The notes: generated by a model not told the origin, from the sequence alone. A DNA stretch of 37,944 bases from Syntrophorhabdaceae bacterium (GCA_035541755.1 DATKMQ010000116.1:1-37944); one strand, 5' to 3'; shown: positions 15,108 through 23,631, numbered from the stretch's first letter. A program made the numbers and translations.

Positions 15108-16025
15108 ATGAAGAAGTTCGGATTGGTTATTGTGGCATGTATGGTTCTTTCAGGTTTTGCCGCTGTGCGCTCTGTCCATGCAGATGAGATCAAGGTTGGC
15201 GGAGTTTCCCCGCAGGCGGGCTCTCTGGACGCCGTGACTCAGGCAGACAAGGCCAAGGAACCCGAGACTCCCAAGGTAACGGGCAGCGGATCAATCGGTT
15301 TCTATAACCAGTACATATTCCGTGGATACGAGATCGGTAAGAGCGGGCTTGTGATTGAGCCATCGCTCACTGAGTCCTATAAAGGTTTTACCGCTACGTT
15401 CTGGGGCAATGTGGATAGCAATGAGCGCAACACGACGTCAGCGGTGTTCGGAAACGAAGGAAGAAAGGGCTGGGATGAGACGGACTTTAGCTTAAGCTAC
15501 ACCTATACGATAAGCAAATTATCTTTGACCGGCGGGTATACGTACTATGCCCTCAAGTACGCCGAAGAGACCGAAGAGCTCTGGCTGACGCTCGCGCTCG
15601 ATGTACTGACCAAGCCGACCCTCTCGGTGTATCAGGATATTCAGTCTTACAAAGGGACGTACTTTAACCTGGCTTTTGCCCATTCTTTCACCCTGCCGAA
15701 GGATATTACCCTCGATCTTGGTGCCTCCTTCGGGTACGAGATAGGAGAAAGCAATTACTGGAAGACCTATCAAACAGCTACGGGCGATTATACGGGGAGC
15801 AAATACCGTGGTTTTCATGACGGCATGGTAAAAGCCGGCCTTACGATCCCGGTGACCAAGGCATTCACCATTCAACCTCTGGTCCAGTACTGGTTTCCGC
15901 TTTCGTCGAATGCAAACAAGACATTTGGAACAGATCCGGCTACAGGCTTAAAGATTGCCTATAATCCCAACGGATATGTTCCGGATAATTTGATCTACGG
16001 AGTGGGCTTTACTTACAGCTTCTGA
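15108..16025 (+). CDS. Outer-membrane beta-barrel protein, TorF/Gcw_chp-like putative porin
   Basis: A 305-residue exported protein with a signal peptide (MKKFGLVIVACMVLSGFAAVRSVHA) and then alternating amphipathic strands ending in aromatic Phe (YGVGFTYSF), the usual outer-membrane barrel signature. The first strand GSGSIGFYNQYIFRGYEIGKSGLVIEPSLT matches the start of the Gcw_chp/TorF putative porin family, whose members often neighbour ammonium transporter and PII genes. GGAGG precedes the ATG. It is the first gene after the sigma-54 promoter and presumably passes the permease's substrate across the outer membrane; the substrate is unknown. Confidence 0.85.
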   Translation: MKKFGLVIVACMVLSGFAAVRSVHADEIKVGGVSPQAGSLDAVTQADKAKEPETPKVTGSGSIGFYNQYIFRGYEIGKSGLVIEPSLTESYKGFTATFWGNVDSNERNTTSAVFGNEGRKGWDETDFSLSYTYTISKLSLTGGYTYYALKYAEETEELWLTLALDVLTKPTLSVYQDIQSYKGTYFNLAFAHSFTLPKDITLDLGASFGYEIGESNYWKTYQTATGDYTGSKYRGFHDGMVKAGLTIPVTKAFTIQPLVQYWFPLSSNANKTFGTDPATGLKIAYNPNGYVPDNLIYGVGFTYSF

Positions 16026-16178
16026 CATTTGTGGTCATCGCGTTGAGGCGATGGCTAAAACTCCTGCCCGGTCAGGTCGGCTACCTCAACCTCACCGGCC
16101 CCGCTTGCGGCGGTAAAAGCCTGATCGGTCAGGTCAAAAAAACACGAGACGTATGGCAGGTATAGTAGGAGGTTTGCG

Positions 16179-16268
16179 ATGAAAAAGAATTTGAGTGTGA
16201 ACAGTTTCGGTTCGGTATGGCTACAAATATTATGTGCAAGAGCGCAAGAGGAGGTGTGCTATGGCTGA
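16179..16268 (+). CDS. Possible 29-codon leader peptide overlapping the permease start
   Basis: AGGAGG lies six bases before an ATG that opens a 29-codon frame starting MKKNLSVNSF and containing a Trp-Leu-Gln stretch. Its TGA (16266-16268) overlaps the first codons of the permease gene (ATG at 16261), and the permease's own GGAGG lies inside it. This arrangement is typical of translational coupling. No homologue is known to me, and an accidental ORF cannot be excluded, but the ribosome site is stronger than chance would usually give. Confidence 0.45.
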   Translation: MKKNLSVNSFGSVWLQILCARAQEEVCYG

Positions 16269-18129
16269 TACGGAAGGAAGAGAAGGTACGGTAGTGGCAA
16301 AATTGGGTCTTATCGGGGCAAGCATGAATGCCATGGCGCTTATCGCCCCGGGGGCATTTCTGTGGATTACCTATCAATTGCAGGCTGCAGCAACGACGCC
16401 GAGCGGGGCCTCTGCGGCAAGTGATATCTGGATGGGCATCGTTCTCGCGCTTTTCGTGGCGTTTCTCACGGCCCTCTCATATGCGCAGCTCGCGAAGATC
16501 TATCCTGAGGCGGGTTTTGCCTCCTGTGCGTATTTTGCAGAGAAGGCGTGGCTCGATGCGAAGGCTGAAAAAAGAAGCGGGCCCAAATCGATTGCCCGTA
16601 TTTCCAAGCTGGCTACAGGCTGGTCGGCCCATCTTTTTTACTGGGCCTATTCAGGGGTCATGGCCGCCATGATGGCCACATTGATTGCCTATATCTACAA
16701 TCAATTCACGGGTGCTGATCTGTCAATTACGAATCAGGCCATCATCTGCGTGGTCTTTACCATCATTACCGCCTATATCGCGTACAGGGGGGTGACCGGA
16801 TCAACCGTGACCTCCATTGGGATCAACATAATCCAATGGGCGACGCTCATCGTGTTCAGCGGCCTGGCCATCTGGTACCGTGTTGCTAACCCGCAACACG
16901 TGGTTCAATGGGCATTTTCCGGCGGTATCGACATTGTGAGGCCGCACGGACTCACAGGAATCGTGGTTCAATCGACTATTGCAATATTGATCCTTGTGGG
17001 ATTCGAGAGCTGCACGGCCCTATCCGCTGAGACAAAGAACCCCGGCAGGGTCATCCCTAAAGCGATCATCATCTCTCTTCTCGTGCAAGGGGTCTTTGCT
17101 TACCTCATCCAATACTTTGCGGCAAATTATATGGTAAGCGACAAGCTCGTAAACGTGACGAACAAAGTCACCACCGTGGGGCTCGCTGCGGCCTCTGCAT
17201 CGAGCGCGCCTGTTGGTGACCTGGTGAAACTATTGGGCGACAGTATCGTGCCGGGAATAGGGTTCGGGCTCATGATTACCATGGCCGTCACGGTGGCAAT
17301 AGCCATTATCGGTACGACCCTAAGTGCCATGAATACGGCGATGAGGATCACAGCCGGCATGGCGGATGACCGGGAGTTACCATCCGGTTTAAGCTTTATC
17401 CACCCTTCTTTCAGAACGCCACATATGGCACTCGTGGCGCTGACCATTGCCGTTTCAGTGATCGGCGTGATCGGGGTTCAAAGCGTGGTGGGTTTGACAG
17501 GCATTGCGCTCGCCTCGAACCTCGGGACCTTCATCTTATACGGGCTCACCTGCGTCTGGACCATCATAGCCTTCAAGGGAAGGACTGATTTCAGCGCCCT
17601 CAAACATGCGGTTATTCCGGTGTTGGGCGTTATCGTGAATGCACTCATGGTGGTGGCGATCCTCTATCTCTATACCACAGGCAACGCCGATGCAAAGGCA
17701 GAGGCCAAGATATGTTTTATGCTCGCCGGCGGCTGGGCTGTCATCGCTATCATCTATGTGGCCATGACCACGGTGCGCAAAACATACCGTTTCAAAATGG
17801 TGTCCGGCATGATCAGACCCGAGCAACTCAATATCGTTGTCGATGCCTTGAAGGAAGAGGACTACATCATGGGTATGACCGTGACCAAAGTGAAAGGCTT
17901 CGGCAGGCAAAAAGGCAGTACCAATGGCGGCTCCGATACCGACCGGATCACCTTTGTGCCCAAGATAAAGGTGGACGTTCTCGTGAGGGAATGGGATGTC
18001 CAGGCCGTGATGGACATTATCGGTGAAGCAGCCCGCACGGGGAACGTGGGCGACGGCAAGATATTTGTTGTTGATGCATCGGAAGCCATGCGTATACGCA
18101 CAGGCGAACGAGGAATTGAGGCTATATAA
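16261..18129 (+). CDS. APC-family amino acid/amine permease fused to a C-terminal PII (GlnB-type) domain
   Basis: The product is 622 residues from the ATG at 16261 (GGAGG six bases upstream). Residues 1 to about 505 form an APC permease: LGLIGASMNAMALIAPGAF at the first helix, the GFESCTALSAETKNPGRVIPKAI loop, and about 12 helices. Residues from about 513 to the end are a complete PII domain: GMIRPEQLNIVVDALKEEDY, GFGRQKG before the T-loop, the ATP-binding B-loop TGNVGDGKIFV, and the C-loop RIRTGERG. The T-loop is rewritten (STNGGSDTDRITFV) and has no tyrosine, so classical uridylylation is impossible. PII normally senses ATP/ADP and 2-oxoglutarate and plugs ammonium channels; here it probably gates an amino-acid or amine importer in cis. 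A soluble PII gene follows after 10 bases. Confidence 0.93.
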   Translation: MADTEGREGTVVAKLGLIGASMNAMALIAPGAFLWITYQLQAAATTPSGASAASDIWMGIVLALFVAFLTALSYAQLAKIYPEAGFASCAYFAEKAWLDAKAEKRSGPKSIARISKLATGWSAHLFYWAYSGVMAAMMATLIAYIYNQFTGADLSITNQAIICVVFTIITAYIAYRGVTGSTVTSIGINIIQWATLIVFSGLAIWYRVANPQHVVQWAFSGGIDIVRPHGLTGIVVQSTIAILILVGFESCTALSAETKNPGRVIPKAIIISLLVQGVFAYLIQYFAANYMVSDKLVNVTNKVTTVGLAAASASSAPVGDLVKLLGDSIVPGIGFGLMITMAVTVAIAIIGTTLSAMNTAMRITAGMADDRELPSGLSFIHPSFRTPHMALVALTIAVSVIGVIGVQSVVGLTGIALASNLGTFILYGLTCVWTIIAFKGRTDFSALKHAVIPVLGVIVNALMVVAILYLYTTGNADAKAEAKICFMLAGGWAVIAIIYVAMTTVRKTYRFKMVSGMIRPEQLNIVVDALKEEDYIMGMTVTKVKGFGRQKGSTNGGSDTDRITFVPKIKVDVLVREWDVQAVMDIIGEAARTGNVGDGKIFVVDASEAMRIRTGERGIEAI

Positions 18130-18139
18130 GGAGGATGTC

Positions 18140-18478
18140 ATGAAAAAAATCGAAGCGATAATTCGTCCTGCAAAGGTAGGAGATGTATACGCTGCCCTGG
18201 AAAAGGTTGGCTGCCCGGGCCTTATGTTCACAGAGATCGAGGGCCAGGGAAAACAAAAGGGCATCGAACAGGAGTTTCGCGGAAAGAAATACAAGACTGC
18301 CTTGCTCACCAAAGCAAAGCTTGAGATTGTGGTCGATGACCCGGATGTTGACAAGATTGTACAGGCTATATGCGACGCCGCTACAACAGGACAGGCAGGA
18401 GACGGGAGGATCTTCATATACGACATTACCGAAACCGTTCGAGTGAGCACCGGACAGAGAGAAAATAGTATCGGATAG
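18140..18478 (+). CDS. PII-family signalling protein without the uridylylation tyrosine
   Basis: A 112-residue PII protein: MKKIEAIIRPAKVGDVYAALEKVG, T-loop entrance GQGKQKG, B-loop TGQAGDGRIFIYD, and C-loop VRVSTGQR. In E. coli GlnB the T-loop reads TELYRGAEY with Tyr51 modified by GlnD; here it reads EQEFRGKKY, so position 51 is Phe and the loop is unusually basic. AAGGAGG precedes the ATG, ten bases after the permease-PII stop, so the genes form one operon. It may form mixed or competing trimers with the fused PII domain, or relay nitrogen status elsewhere. That role is inferred. Confidence 0.93.
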   Translation: MKKIEAIIRPAKVGDVYAALEKVGCPGLMFTEIEGQGKQKGIEQEFRGKKYKTALLTKAKLEIVVDDPDVDKIVQAICDAATTGQAGDGRIFIYDITETVRVSTGQRENSIG

Positions 18479-18492
18479 GCATCCACGAGACT

Positions 18493-18512
18493 GCGGCCGG
18501 GAAACCGGCCGC
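18493..18512. terminator. GC-rich hairpin after the PII gene
   Basis: GCGGCCGG-gaaa-CCGGCCGC is a perfect 8-bp stem with a stable GNRA-type loop, 15 bases beyond the PII stop. There is no T tract, so it may protect the mRNA 3' end or aid Rho-dependent ending rather than be an intrinsic terminator. Confidence 0.5.
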
Positions 18513-18568
18513 GCCGTGTGGACCTGATCTTAAGCAAGGAATACGGCCCCGCTTTACCTGCGAGCATC

Positions 18569-18597
18569 TTGTTCCCGTTTTGTAGTATACTTATACT
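18569..18597 (+). promoter_or_regulatory. Sigma-70-like promoter of the PurF-like gene
   Basis: TTGTTC (18569-18574), 17 bases, TATACT (18592-18597), 66 bases before the start codon. This suggests the PurF-like gene is separate from the sigma-54 operon. Confidence 0.55.
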
Positions 18598-18663
18598 TTC
18601 TAATGTAGCCCATGGGAGATCATATCGGTTTTGATGCATCAGATGTGAGAACACGGAGGCGGA

Positions 18664-19992
18664 ATGAGCGGAATTTTTGGATTCATCGGTAGAGGCAATG
18701 GTTTTGTTGAAGTGAGGGCCGGGCTCGAGAATCTCTCCCACAGAGGACAGGAAAGCTGGGGTATCGTTACCGGTCTCAAGGATGGATCCTTCTCAGAGGT
18801 AAGGCGCCTCGGATCGATCTTTCATTCTTCTCCGCTCAATCGATCCTATTTCGGATCGGTGGCAATCGGTCAGGTTCGCTATCCAACGGCGGGCGAGGCG
18901 ACTGAGAGAAACAGCCAGCCCATCGTCGGAAGTTTTAAGAAGGAAAAAATCGCACTCGTTCATAACGGGCACATTCCCCATTACAGACAGTTGATGGAGG
19001 AGATTGGTGGTCTGTTCCAGACCGAGACGGACACTGAAGTCATCCTGCAGATGATCGCCAGGAGCGAGGGTGCGGATATCATCGAGAAAACGGAGAAGAC
19101 GCTCTCCTTTTTGGGACGGCAGGCAGCGTTCAGTATTATCATGCTTCATAACGGGACTCTTATTGCCGCCAGGGACCCCTTCGGGTTCAGACCCCTTTCT
19201 CTTGCGCGAAGAGGCGAAGACGACGACTACTCCTTTGCTGTCGCTTCTGAGACGTGTGCTTTTCACGGCAGATTTGAATGGCTGGGAGATGTAGAGCCGG
19301 GTCACATGGTCGTCATGGACGGAAAGAGTGTAAACAAGTTTGTTTTTGCCGCGCCCAATCCTCACCCCTGTCTCGTGGAGTGCCTTGATTATGCTTCCCC
19401 TGCGAGCCATGTCTTTTCGAGAAACACTTACGAATTCCGGGAGAAGGTAGGAGCACGGCTCGCACAATCGGAAACGGAAAAAGCCGACATGATTGTCCCG
19501 ATCCCACGGGCTGCCATTCCCGCGGCGCTCGGTTTTCACGAAGTCGCCGGAATCCCTTACAGGCAAGCGGTAAGCACGGTTGGTGAAGTGGGGAGGGTGT
19601 TTATCATCTCAAAGGAAAAAGACAGGTTGGATCAAGCCGAAAAGAAATTTCAGATTAACCCCGACGTGGTAAAAGGCAAGACAATATTTCTCGTTGATTC
19701 GCTGCTCGTCAGGGGATCAACGGCCATGGTATTGATCCCGAAATTGCGGGAAGCAGGGGCACGGCAGATTCATATGCGGCTTACCGCGCCACCTCCACGG
19801 TATCCCTGTCTCATGGGCATGGCAATGGCCAAGCCCGGCGAGCTTCTGGCTACAAACCGGACGGATGAACAGTTAAGGAAGCTCATAGGAGTGGACACCT
19901 TCCGGTATCTGAAGACAGCAGAACTGAGAGAAGTTGTAGGCACGCAGTTCTGTGATGCCTGCTTCACCGGTGAGTACCCCTTCTCGGTGTGA
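18664..19992 (+). CDS. PurF-like amidotransferase/phosphoribosyltransferase paralogue with Ser in place of catalytic Cys
   Basis: This 442-residue protein has the domain order of amidophosphoribosyltransferase: N-terminal glutamine-amidotransferase (LSHRGQESWGIV, the NGHIPHYRQL glutamine-site loop, ETDTEVI, RDPFGFRPL) and C-terminal phosphoribosyltransferase. The first residues are MSGIFGFIG where PurF has MCGI, so the nucleophile Cys is Ser. The PRPP loop reads LVDSLLVRGST instead of VDDSIVRGTT. The likely 4Fe-4S ligands are retained (Cys in the PHPCLVECLDY region, PCLMG, and CDAC near the C-terminus). GGAGG precedes the ATG, so the start is sound. It may be a non-canonical transferase, a regulatory paralogue, or an enzyme using ammonia; true PurF should be elsewhere in the genome. 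It lies next to nitrogen-control genes. Confidence 0.85.
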   Translation: MSGIFGFIGRGNGFVEVRAGLENLSHRGQESWGIVTGLKDGSFSEVRRLGSIFHSSPLNRSYFGSVAIGQVRYPTAGEATERNSQPIVGSFKKEKIALVHNGHIPHYRQLMEEIGGLFQTETDTEVILQMIARSEGADIIEKTEKTLSFLGRQAAFSIIMLHNGTLIAARDPFGFRPLSLARRGEDDDYSFAVASETCAFHGRFEWLGDVEPGHMVVMDGKSVNKFVFAAPNPHPCLVECLDYASPASHVFSRNTYEFREKVGARLAQSETEKADMIVPIPRAAIPAALGFHEVAGIPYRQAVSTVGEVGRVFIISKEKDRLDQAEKKFQINPDVVKGKTIFLVDSLLVRGSTAMVLIPKLREAGARQIHMRLTAPPPRYPCLMGMAMAKPGELLATNRTDEQLRKLIGVDTFRYLKTAELREVVGTQFCDACFTGEYPFSV

Positions 19993-20149
19993 AGTATCGT
20001 CTGCATTAAGAGAGATAGAATATTCCGGATGAGCGCGGCGGTGCATGCAACGTGTAAGCGGCGGATGCGCGGCGATTCGCTTTCGTGATCGATTTTGCAG
20101 TTGTGATAGGACGCCGTTACTGCTATAAGTAACTTAAAGAGGCAGGCAT

Positions 20150-21331
20150 ATGGATAGAGATGCGCGGGAGGTGCTTGAAAAACGCATAGCATCAGGCTAC
20201 TCTCTCCCCACTCTTTCCCCGGTGGCCGTCAAGCTCGTAGAAATAGCCTCCGAAGATACGTGCTCACTTGTCGATCTCATATCACTCATAGAAAAAGACC
20301 CTTCCCTTGCTGTAAGCCTTCTTAAGATGGCCAACAGCGCCTTCTTCATGGCCGGTCAGCCTGTTGCCACCCTTCGTGCGGCAATCATGAGGATCGGATT
20401 TCAGCAGGTCCGTGTTATGGGACTCTCGCTCTCACTTCGGAATACATTTCCCATGGGAAAGGTGGGATCGCTCGATTACGAAAATTTCTGGCGTATCTCG
20501 CTCTATCGTGGGCTCATCGGAAAATCGCTGGCACAGCATTTGCGAGCCTGCAATCCGGAAGAGGCCTTTGTGGCGGGATTGATTCTTGAGATAGGTTTTC
20601 TGATCTTTTACGATCTGTATCTCAAGCACAAGCCAGACGTGATTATTCCTGATTTAGACGGACTGGAGGAACTACTCCGGTGGGAAGAAGAACAATGTGG
20701 AATCAACCACCGCACTGTCGGAGAATTTGCTCTCGCGTACTGGAAGTTTCCCGAACAGATTGTTGCGTGTCAGAAGTATTACGGCGATGAGATCGCAGAC
20801 AATAACGTGGCGCCTCTCGCCAGGGTCTCGGAGCTTGCCAGGGTGTTTTCTCACGCCATGTTTCATAAGCAGACAGACTTTCACGCGCTATTTCTCGCGG
20901 TGCGTAACTCCTTAGGTCTTCCCGATGAAACTATCAACGACATCATTCTCGCCGCTTTTGAGCAGGTTGAGGATATCGCCGAGAGCTTGAAGCTCGAACT
21001 CAATAAAGAAAGAGATCTCCTCGAACTCATGGAAAAGGCGAACCGGTCTTTGGGCCGGCTTTCGGAAAAGATTACCCGGTACCGTGACGAGATGTCGAAA
21101 AGCGGGCTTCCTGCCTTTGATACACTGGAAAGAAAAGAGCACCAACCTTCCGTTGAATATACGCTGCAGGCCGTGGCCCACGAGATCAGAAATCCGCTTG
21201 TGACCGTGGCGGGCTTTGCGCGCAGGCTTTCAAAAGCCCTTGATCCTGCCTCTGAGAGCGCCAGATATGCAGCCATCATCCTCGAAGAAGCGAAAAGACT
21301 GGAGACGATCCTAAGCGACATGGACCGATAG
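20150..21331 (+). CDS. HDOD-domain protein ending in an orphan histidine-phosphoacceptor (HisKA) domain
   Basis: A 393-residue cytoplasmic protein. An HDOD domain spans about residues 15-215 (LPTLSPVAVKLVEIASED, LISLIEKDPSLAVSLLKMANSAFF, AIMRIGFQQVRVMGLSLSLR). Then come a coiled-coil linker around 270-315 and a C-terminal HisKA-type dimerisation helix pair with the H-box AVAHEIRNPLVTVAGFARRL (His near residue 344). The protein stops right after the second helix; the expected ATP-binding HATPase domain is absent, and the next gene is hisS. HDOD proteins act in signalling without hydrolysing nucleotides. The orphan helix could accept phosphate from another kinase, or the gene could be truncated. 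Confidence 0.88.
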   Translation: MDRDAREVLEKRIASGYSLPTLSPVAVKLVEIASEDTCSLVDLISLIEKDPSLAVSLLKMANSAFFMAGQPVATLRAAIMRIGFQQVRVMGLSLSLRNTFPMGKVGSLDYENFWRISLYRGLIGKSLAQHLRACNPEEAFVAGLILEIGFLIFYDLYLKHKPDVIIPDLDGLEELLRWEEEQCGINHRTVGEFALAYWKFPEQIVACQKYYGDEIADNNVAPLARVSELARVFSHAMFHKQTDFHALFLAVRNSLGLPDETINDIILAAFEQVEDIAESLKLELNKERDLLELMEKANRSLGRLSEKITRYRDEMSKSGLPAFDTLERKEHQPSVEYTLQAVAHEIRNPLVTVAGFARRLSKALDPASESARYAAIILEEAKRLETILSDMDR

Positions 21332-21413
21332 TATCGTCACAGAATTCGCTTTAATTCGTAGCACTTTTTGTGTTACTAAATGATAAACGAAATATTTTGT
21401 TTGTGGAGATAAG

Positions 21414-22682
21414 ATGGAGAAAATACAGGCATTGAGGGGCTTCAAAGATATCTTCGGGGAGGAAATCGCACAGTTCAAAAGTATCGAAGGGATAGCCAGG
21501 AAGTATTGCCTTCTGCTCGGCTTTCGGGAAATCGAACTGCCCATCCTTGAGAAGACGGACCTCTTTGTGCGGAGTATCGGCGATGCAACGGATATCGTGG
21601 AAAAAGAGATGTTCACGTTTACGGACCTCGGCGGCGACTCTCTGACGCTTCGGCCTGAGGCCACCGCCGGCATGGTGAGGTCCTATCTTCAGCAGGGCCT
21701 CTATGCAAAAGAGCGGGCCACCAAGCTTTTTACCATAGGCCCCATGTTCAGGCACGAAAGGCCGCAAAAAGGAAGGTTCAGGGAATTCCATCAGATGGAT
21801 GTGGAGGTCTTCGGGGTTGCCGAGCCTCTGATTGACGCGGAACTCATCTGGATAATCTCTCTTATGGTCGGCGAGCTTCACGTAAATGATTACAAAATAG
21901 AGGTCAACAGCGTGGGATGCAGGCAGTGCAGGGAACCCTTCAGGGCTGCGCTCACGGCCTATTTTGAGACGAAGAAAGATGGACTCTGTGAAGATTGTCT
22001 GAGACGCCTTGAAAGAAACCCGCTCAGGATTTTCGATTGCAAGAACAAGGAATGCATAGAAGTGACAGGTGAGTCACCCCTTCTGTTCGATCACCTCTGT
22101 ACGGACTGCAGAGGACACTTCGATACATTTCTTAGCCACATGAGCGACTTCGGCGTTGGCGTGGAGGTTAACAAGAGACTCGTGAGAGGCCTCGATTATT
22201 ACACAAAGACCGTCTTCGAAGTGAGCTCCGAGAAACTTGGCGCCCAGAAGGCCTTTGTTGCAGGCGGCAGATACGATAATCTGGTGGAAGAGATGGGCGG
22301 TCCTCAAACGCCTGGCATCGGTTTTGCGTTCGGTATAGAAAGGCTTGCCATGCTCATCGATTTTCAAACGCAATTTGGGTTGCCCTCGTGTTTTTTTGCT
22401 TATGTGGGCGAAAAAGCGAAGAGTCATTTGATTCCTATTTTGAAGGCGTTTGCCGATCACGGGGTCACACTGCACCATTCCTATGAGATGAAATCGTTGA
22501 AATCACAGATGAGGTATGCGGACAGCATGGGGGCCGGCTACGTGCTCATCTTAGGCGATGAAGAGATAGATAAGGAGATTATCGTCCTGAGGGACATGAA
22601 GAATAAGAACCAGCAGGAAATTCCTCTGAATCCGCAAAAGATCATAGAGGAATTTGGGAAATATTGTGGCCATTTCACGTGA
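21414..22682 (+). CDS. hisS: Histidine--tRNA ligase
   Basis: A 422-residue class II synthetase of normal length that joins histidine to tRNA-His in the cytoplasm. It has RGFKDIFGEE at the start, motif 2 MFRHERPQKGRFREFHQMDVEVFG near residue 104, the histidine-specific LVRGLDYYTKTVFEV near 260, and motif 3 GIGFAFGIERLAML near 300. A Cys-rich insertion (residues about 165-240, including GCRQCREP, CEDCLRRLERNPLRIFDCK and CTDC) matches the HisRS type found in many anaerobes. GGAGAT precedes the ATG. The PfkB kinase gene follows after 25 bases, probably in one transcript. Confidence 0.97.
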   Translation: MEKIQALRGFKDIFGEEIAQFKSIEGIARKYCLLLGFREIELPILEKTDLFVRSIGDATDIVEKEMFTFTDLGGDSLTLRPEATAGMVRSYLQQGLYAKERATKLFTIGPMFRHERPQKGRFREFHQMDVEVFGVAEPLIDAELIWIISLMVGELHVNDYKIEVNSVGCRQCREPFRAALTAYFETKKDGLCEDCLRRLERNPLRIFDCKNKECIEVTGESPLLFDHLCTDCRGHFDTFLSHMSDFGVGVEVNKRLVRGLDYYTKTVFEVSSEKLGAQKAFVAGGRYDNLVEEMGGPQTPGIGFAFGIERLAMLIDFQTQFGLPSCFFAYVGEKAKSHLIPILKAFADHGVTLHHSYEMKSLKSQMRYADSMGAGYVLILGDEEIDKEIIVLRDMKNKNQQEIPLNPQKIIEEFGKYCGHFT

Positions 22683-22707
22683 TATTGAGTAAAATCGAGA
22701 GACCTCC

Positions 22708-23631
22708 ATGCTGTACACGGTGACGCTCAGCCCCTTCCTTGACAGAATCGTTGAAGTCGGTGAACTCGTCTACGACGATGTGAATGAAATTGCCGGCGAG
22801 AGAAGATATGCCGGGGGAAAAGGCATCGACGTCTGCAGGGTTATCAAAGAATTGGGCGGAGAATCGACCGCTCTAGGCCTTGCCGGCGGCTACAATGGCC
22901 TTGAACTTGTCGGGCGGCTCATTGACGAAGCCACGCTGTGTGACTTTACGAGAATACATGATGAGACAAGGGCCCATATCATCATTTTTCAGAAAAAAAA
23001 GAAGATTGAAACCCTCCTCGGTACGCCATGGCCCATCGTGAGCGAGATCGAGGCCGATCGGCTTCTCGGGAAAATCCGGGAAATACCCGCGGGGAGCTTT
23101 GTTGTGCTTAGCGGACCCATACCTCAGGGTGTGAGTGATAGTTTCTACGCAGAGGTCATTGCCACGCTCAAAGAGAAAGACGTGAAGGTGGTTCTCGACG
23201 CGGATATGGAGGCGCTCGTAAGAGGCACCGATGCGGGTCCCTACCTCATAAAACCGAATATCCACGAATTTGGCAGGCTCGTGGGAGAAAATCTGACCGG
23301 GGTGGAGGAGATTATCGAACATGCCCGGCCTTACGCCGATAAGGTCAAATACACGGTTGTTTCTATGGGGGCAAAAGGGGCTGTGGGCATCTCCGATGAA
23401 GGTAATTTTCATGTAGCGCCACCGAAAATACGGGTGCGAAGCTCTTTCGGGGCGGGCGATTCCCTTGTGGCGGGTGTAGTCTTCGGCCTAAGTAGCGGGC
23501 ACTCATTCGAGGACGCGCTGACCCTTGGCGTGGCGGCCGGTACGGCCTCAGCACTTAGCGCCGGGCATGGCCTGTGCACGAGAGATGAAATCGAAGCGAT
23601 AAAAAAAGATGTGGTAATTGAAAAATTTTGA
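22708..23631 (+). CDS. PfkB-family sugar-phosphate kinase (1-phosphofructokinase/hexose kinase type)
   Basis: A 307-residue kinase with the features of the FruK/Pfk-2/LacC branch: MLYTVTLSPFLDRI at the N-terminus, AGGKGIDVCRVIKELGG near residue 34 in the sugar-binding part, GPIPQGV, PNIHEFGRLVG, and the catalytic anion-hole motif RSSFGAGDSLVAGV near residue 249 with the catalytic Asp. It phosphorylates fructose-1-phosphate, fructose-6-phosphate or tagatose-6-phosphate; the exact substrate cannot be read from sequence. There is no neighbouring PTS gene, which argues mildly for a Pfk-2-like role. The ribosome site is weak. Confidence 0.88.
   Translation: MLYTVTLSPFLDRIVEVGELVYDDVNEIAGERRYAGGKGIDVCRVIKELGGESTALGLAGGYNGLELVGRLIDEATLCDFTRIHDETRAHIIIFQKKKKIETLLGTPWPIVSEIEADRLLGKIREIPAGSFVVLSGPIPQGVSDSFYAEVIATLKEKDVKVVLDADMEALVRGTDAGPYLIKPNIHEFGRLVGENLTGVEEIIEHARPYADKVKYTVVSMGAKGAVGISDEGNFHVAPPKIRVRSSFGAGDSLVAGVVFGLSSGHSFEDALTLGVAAGTASALSAGHGLCTRDEIEAIKKDVVIEKF

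Noticed and set aside
16059-16145. Repeated GGTCAGGTC words and a CCTGA/TCAGG hairpin before an A tract, considered as a terminator
   Set aside because: The homopolymer after the hairpin is A rather than T on the plus strand, and the minus strand has no gene ending there.
17536-18741. A 401-codon minus-strand ORF
   Set aside because: It lies opposite the permease-PII and PII genes, whose products match known families over their full length; the opposite frame has no family resemblance.
18793-19566. A 257-codon minus-strand ORF
   Set aside because: It is antisense to the PurF-like gene and has no family resemblance.
21351-21881. A minus-strand ORF opposite hisS
   Set aside because: It is a shadow of the conserved HisRS frame.
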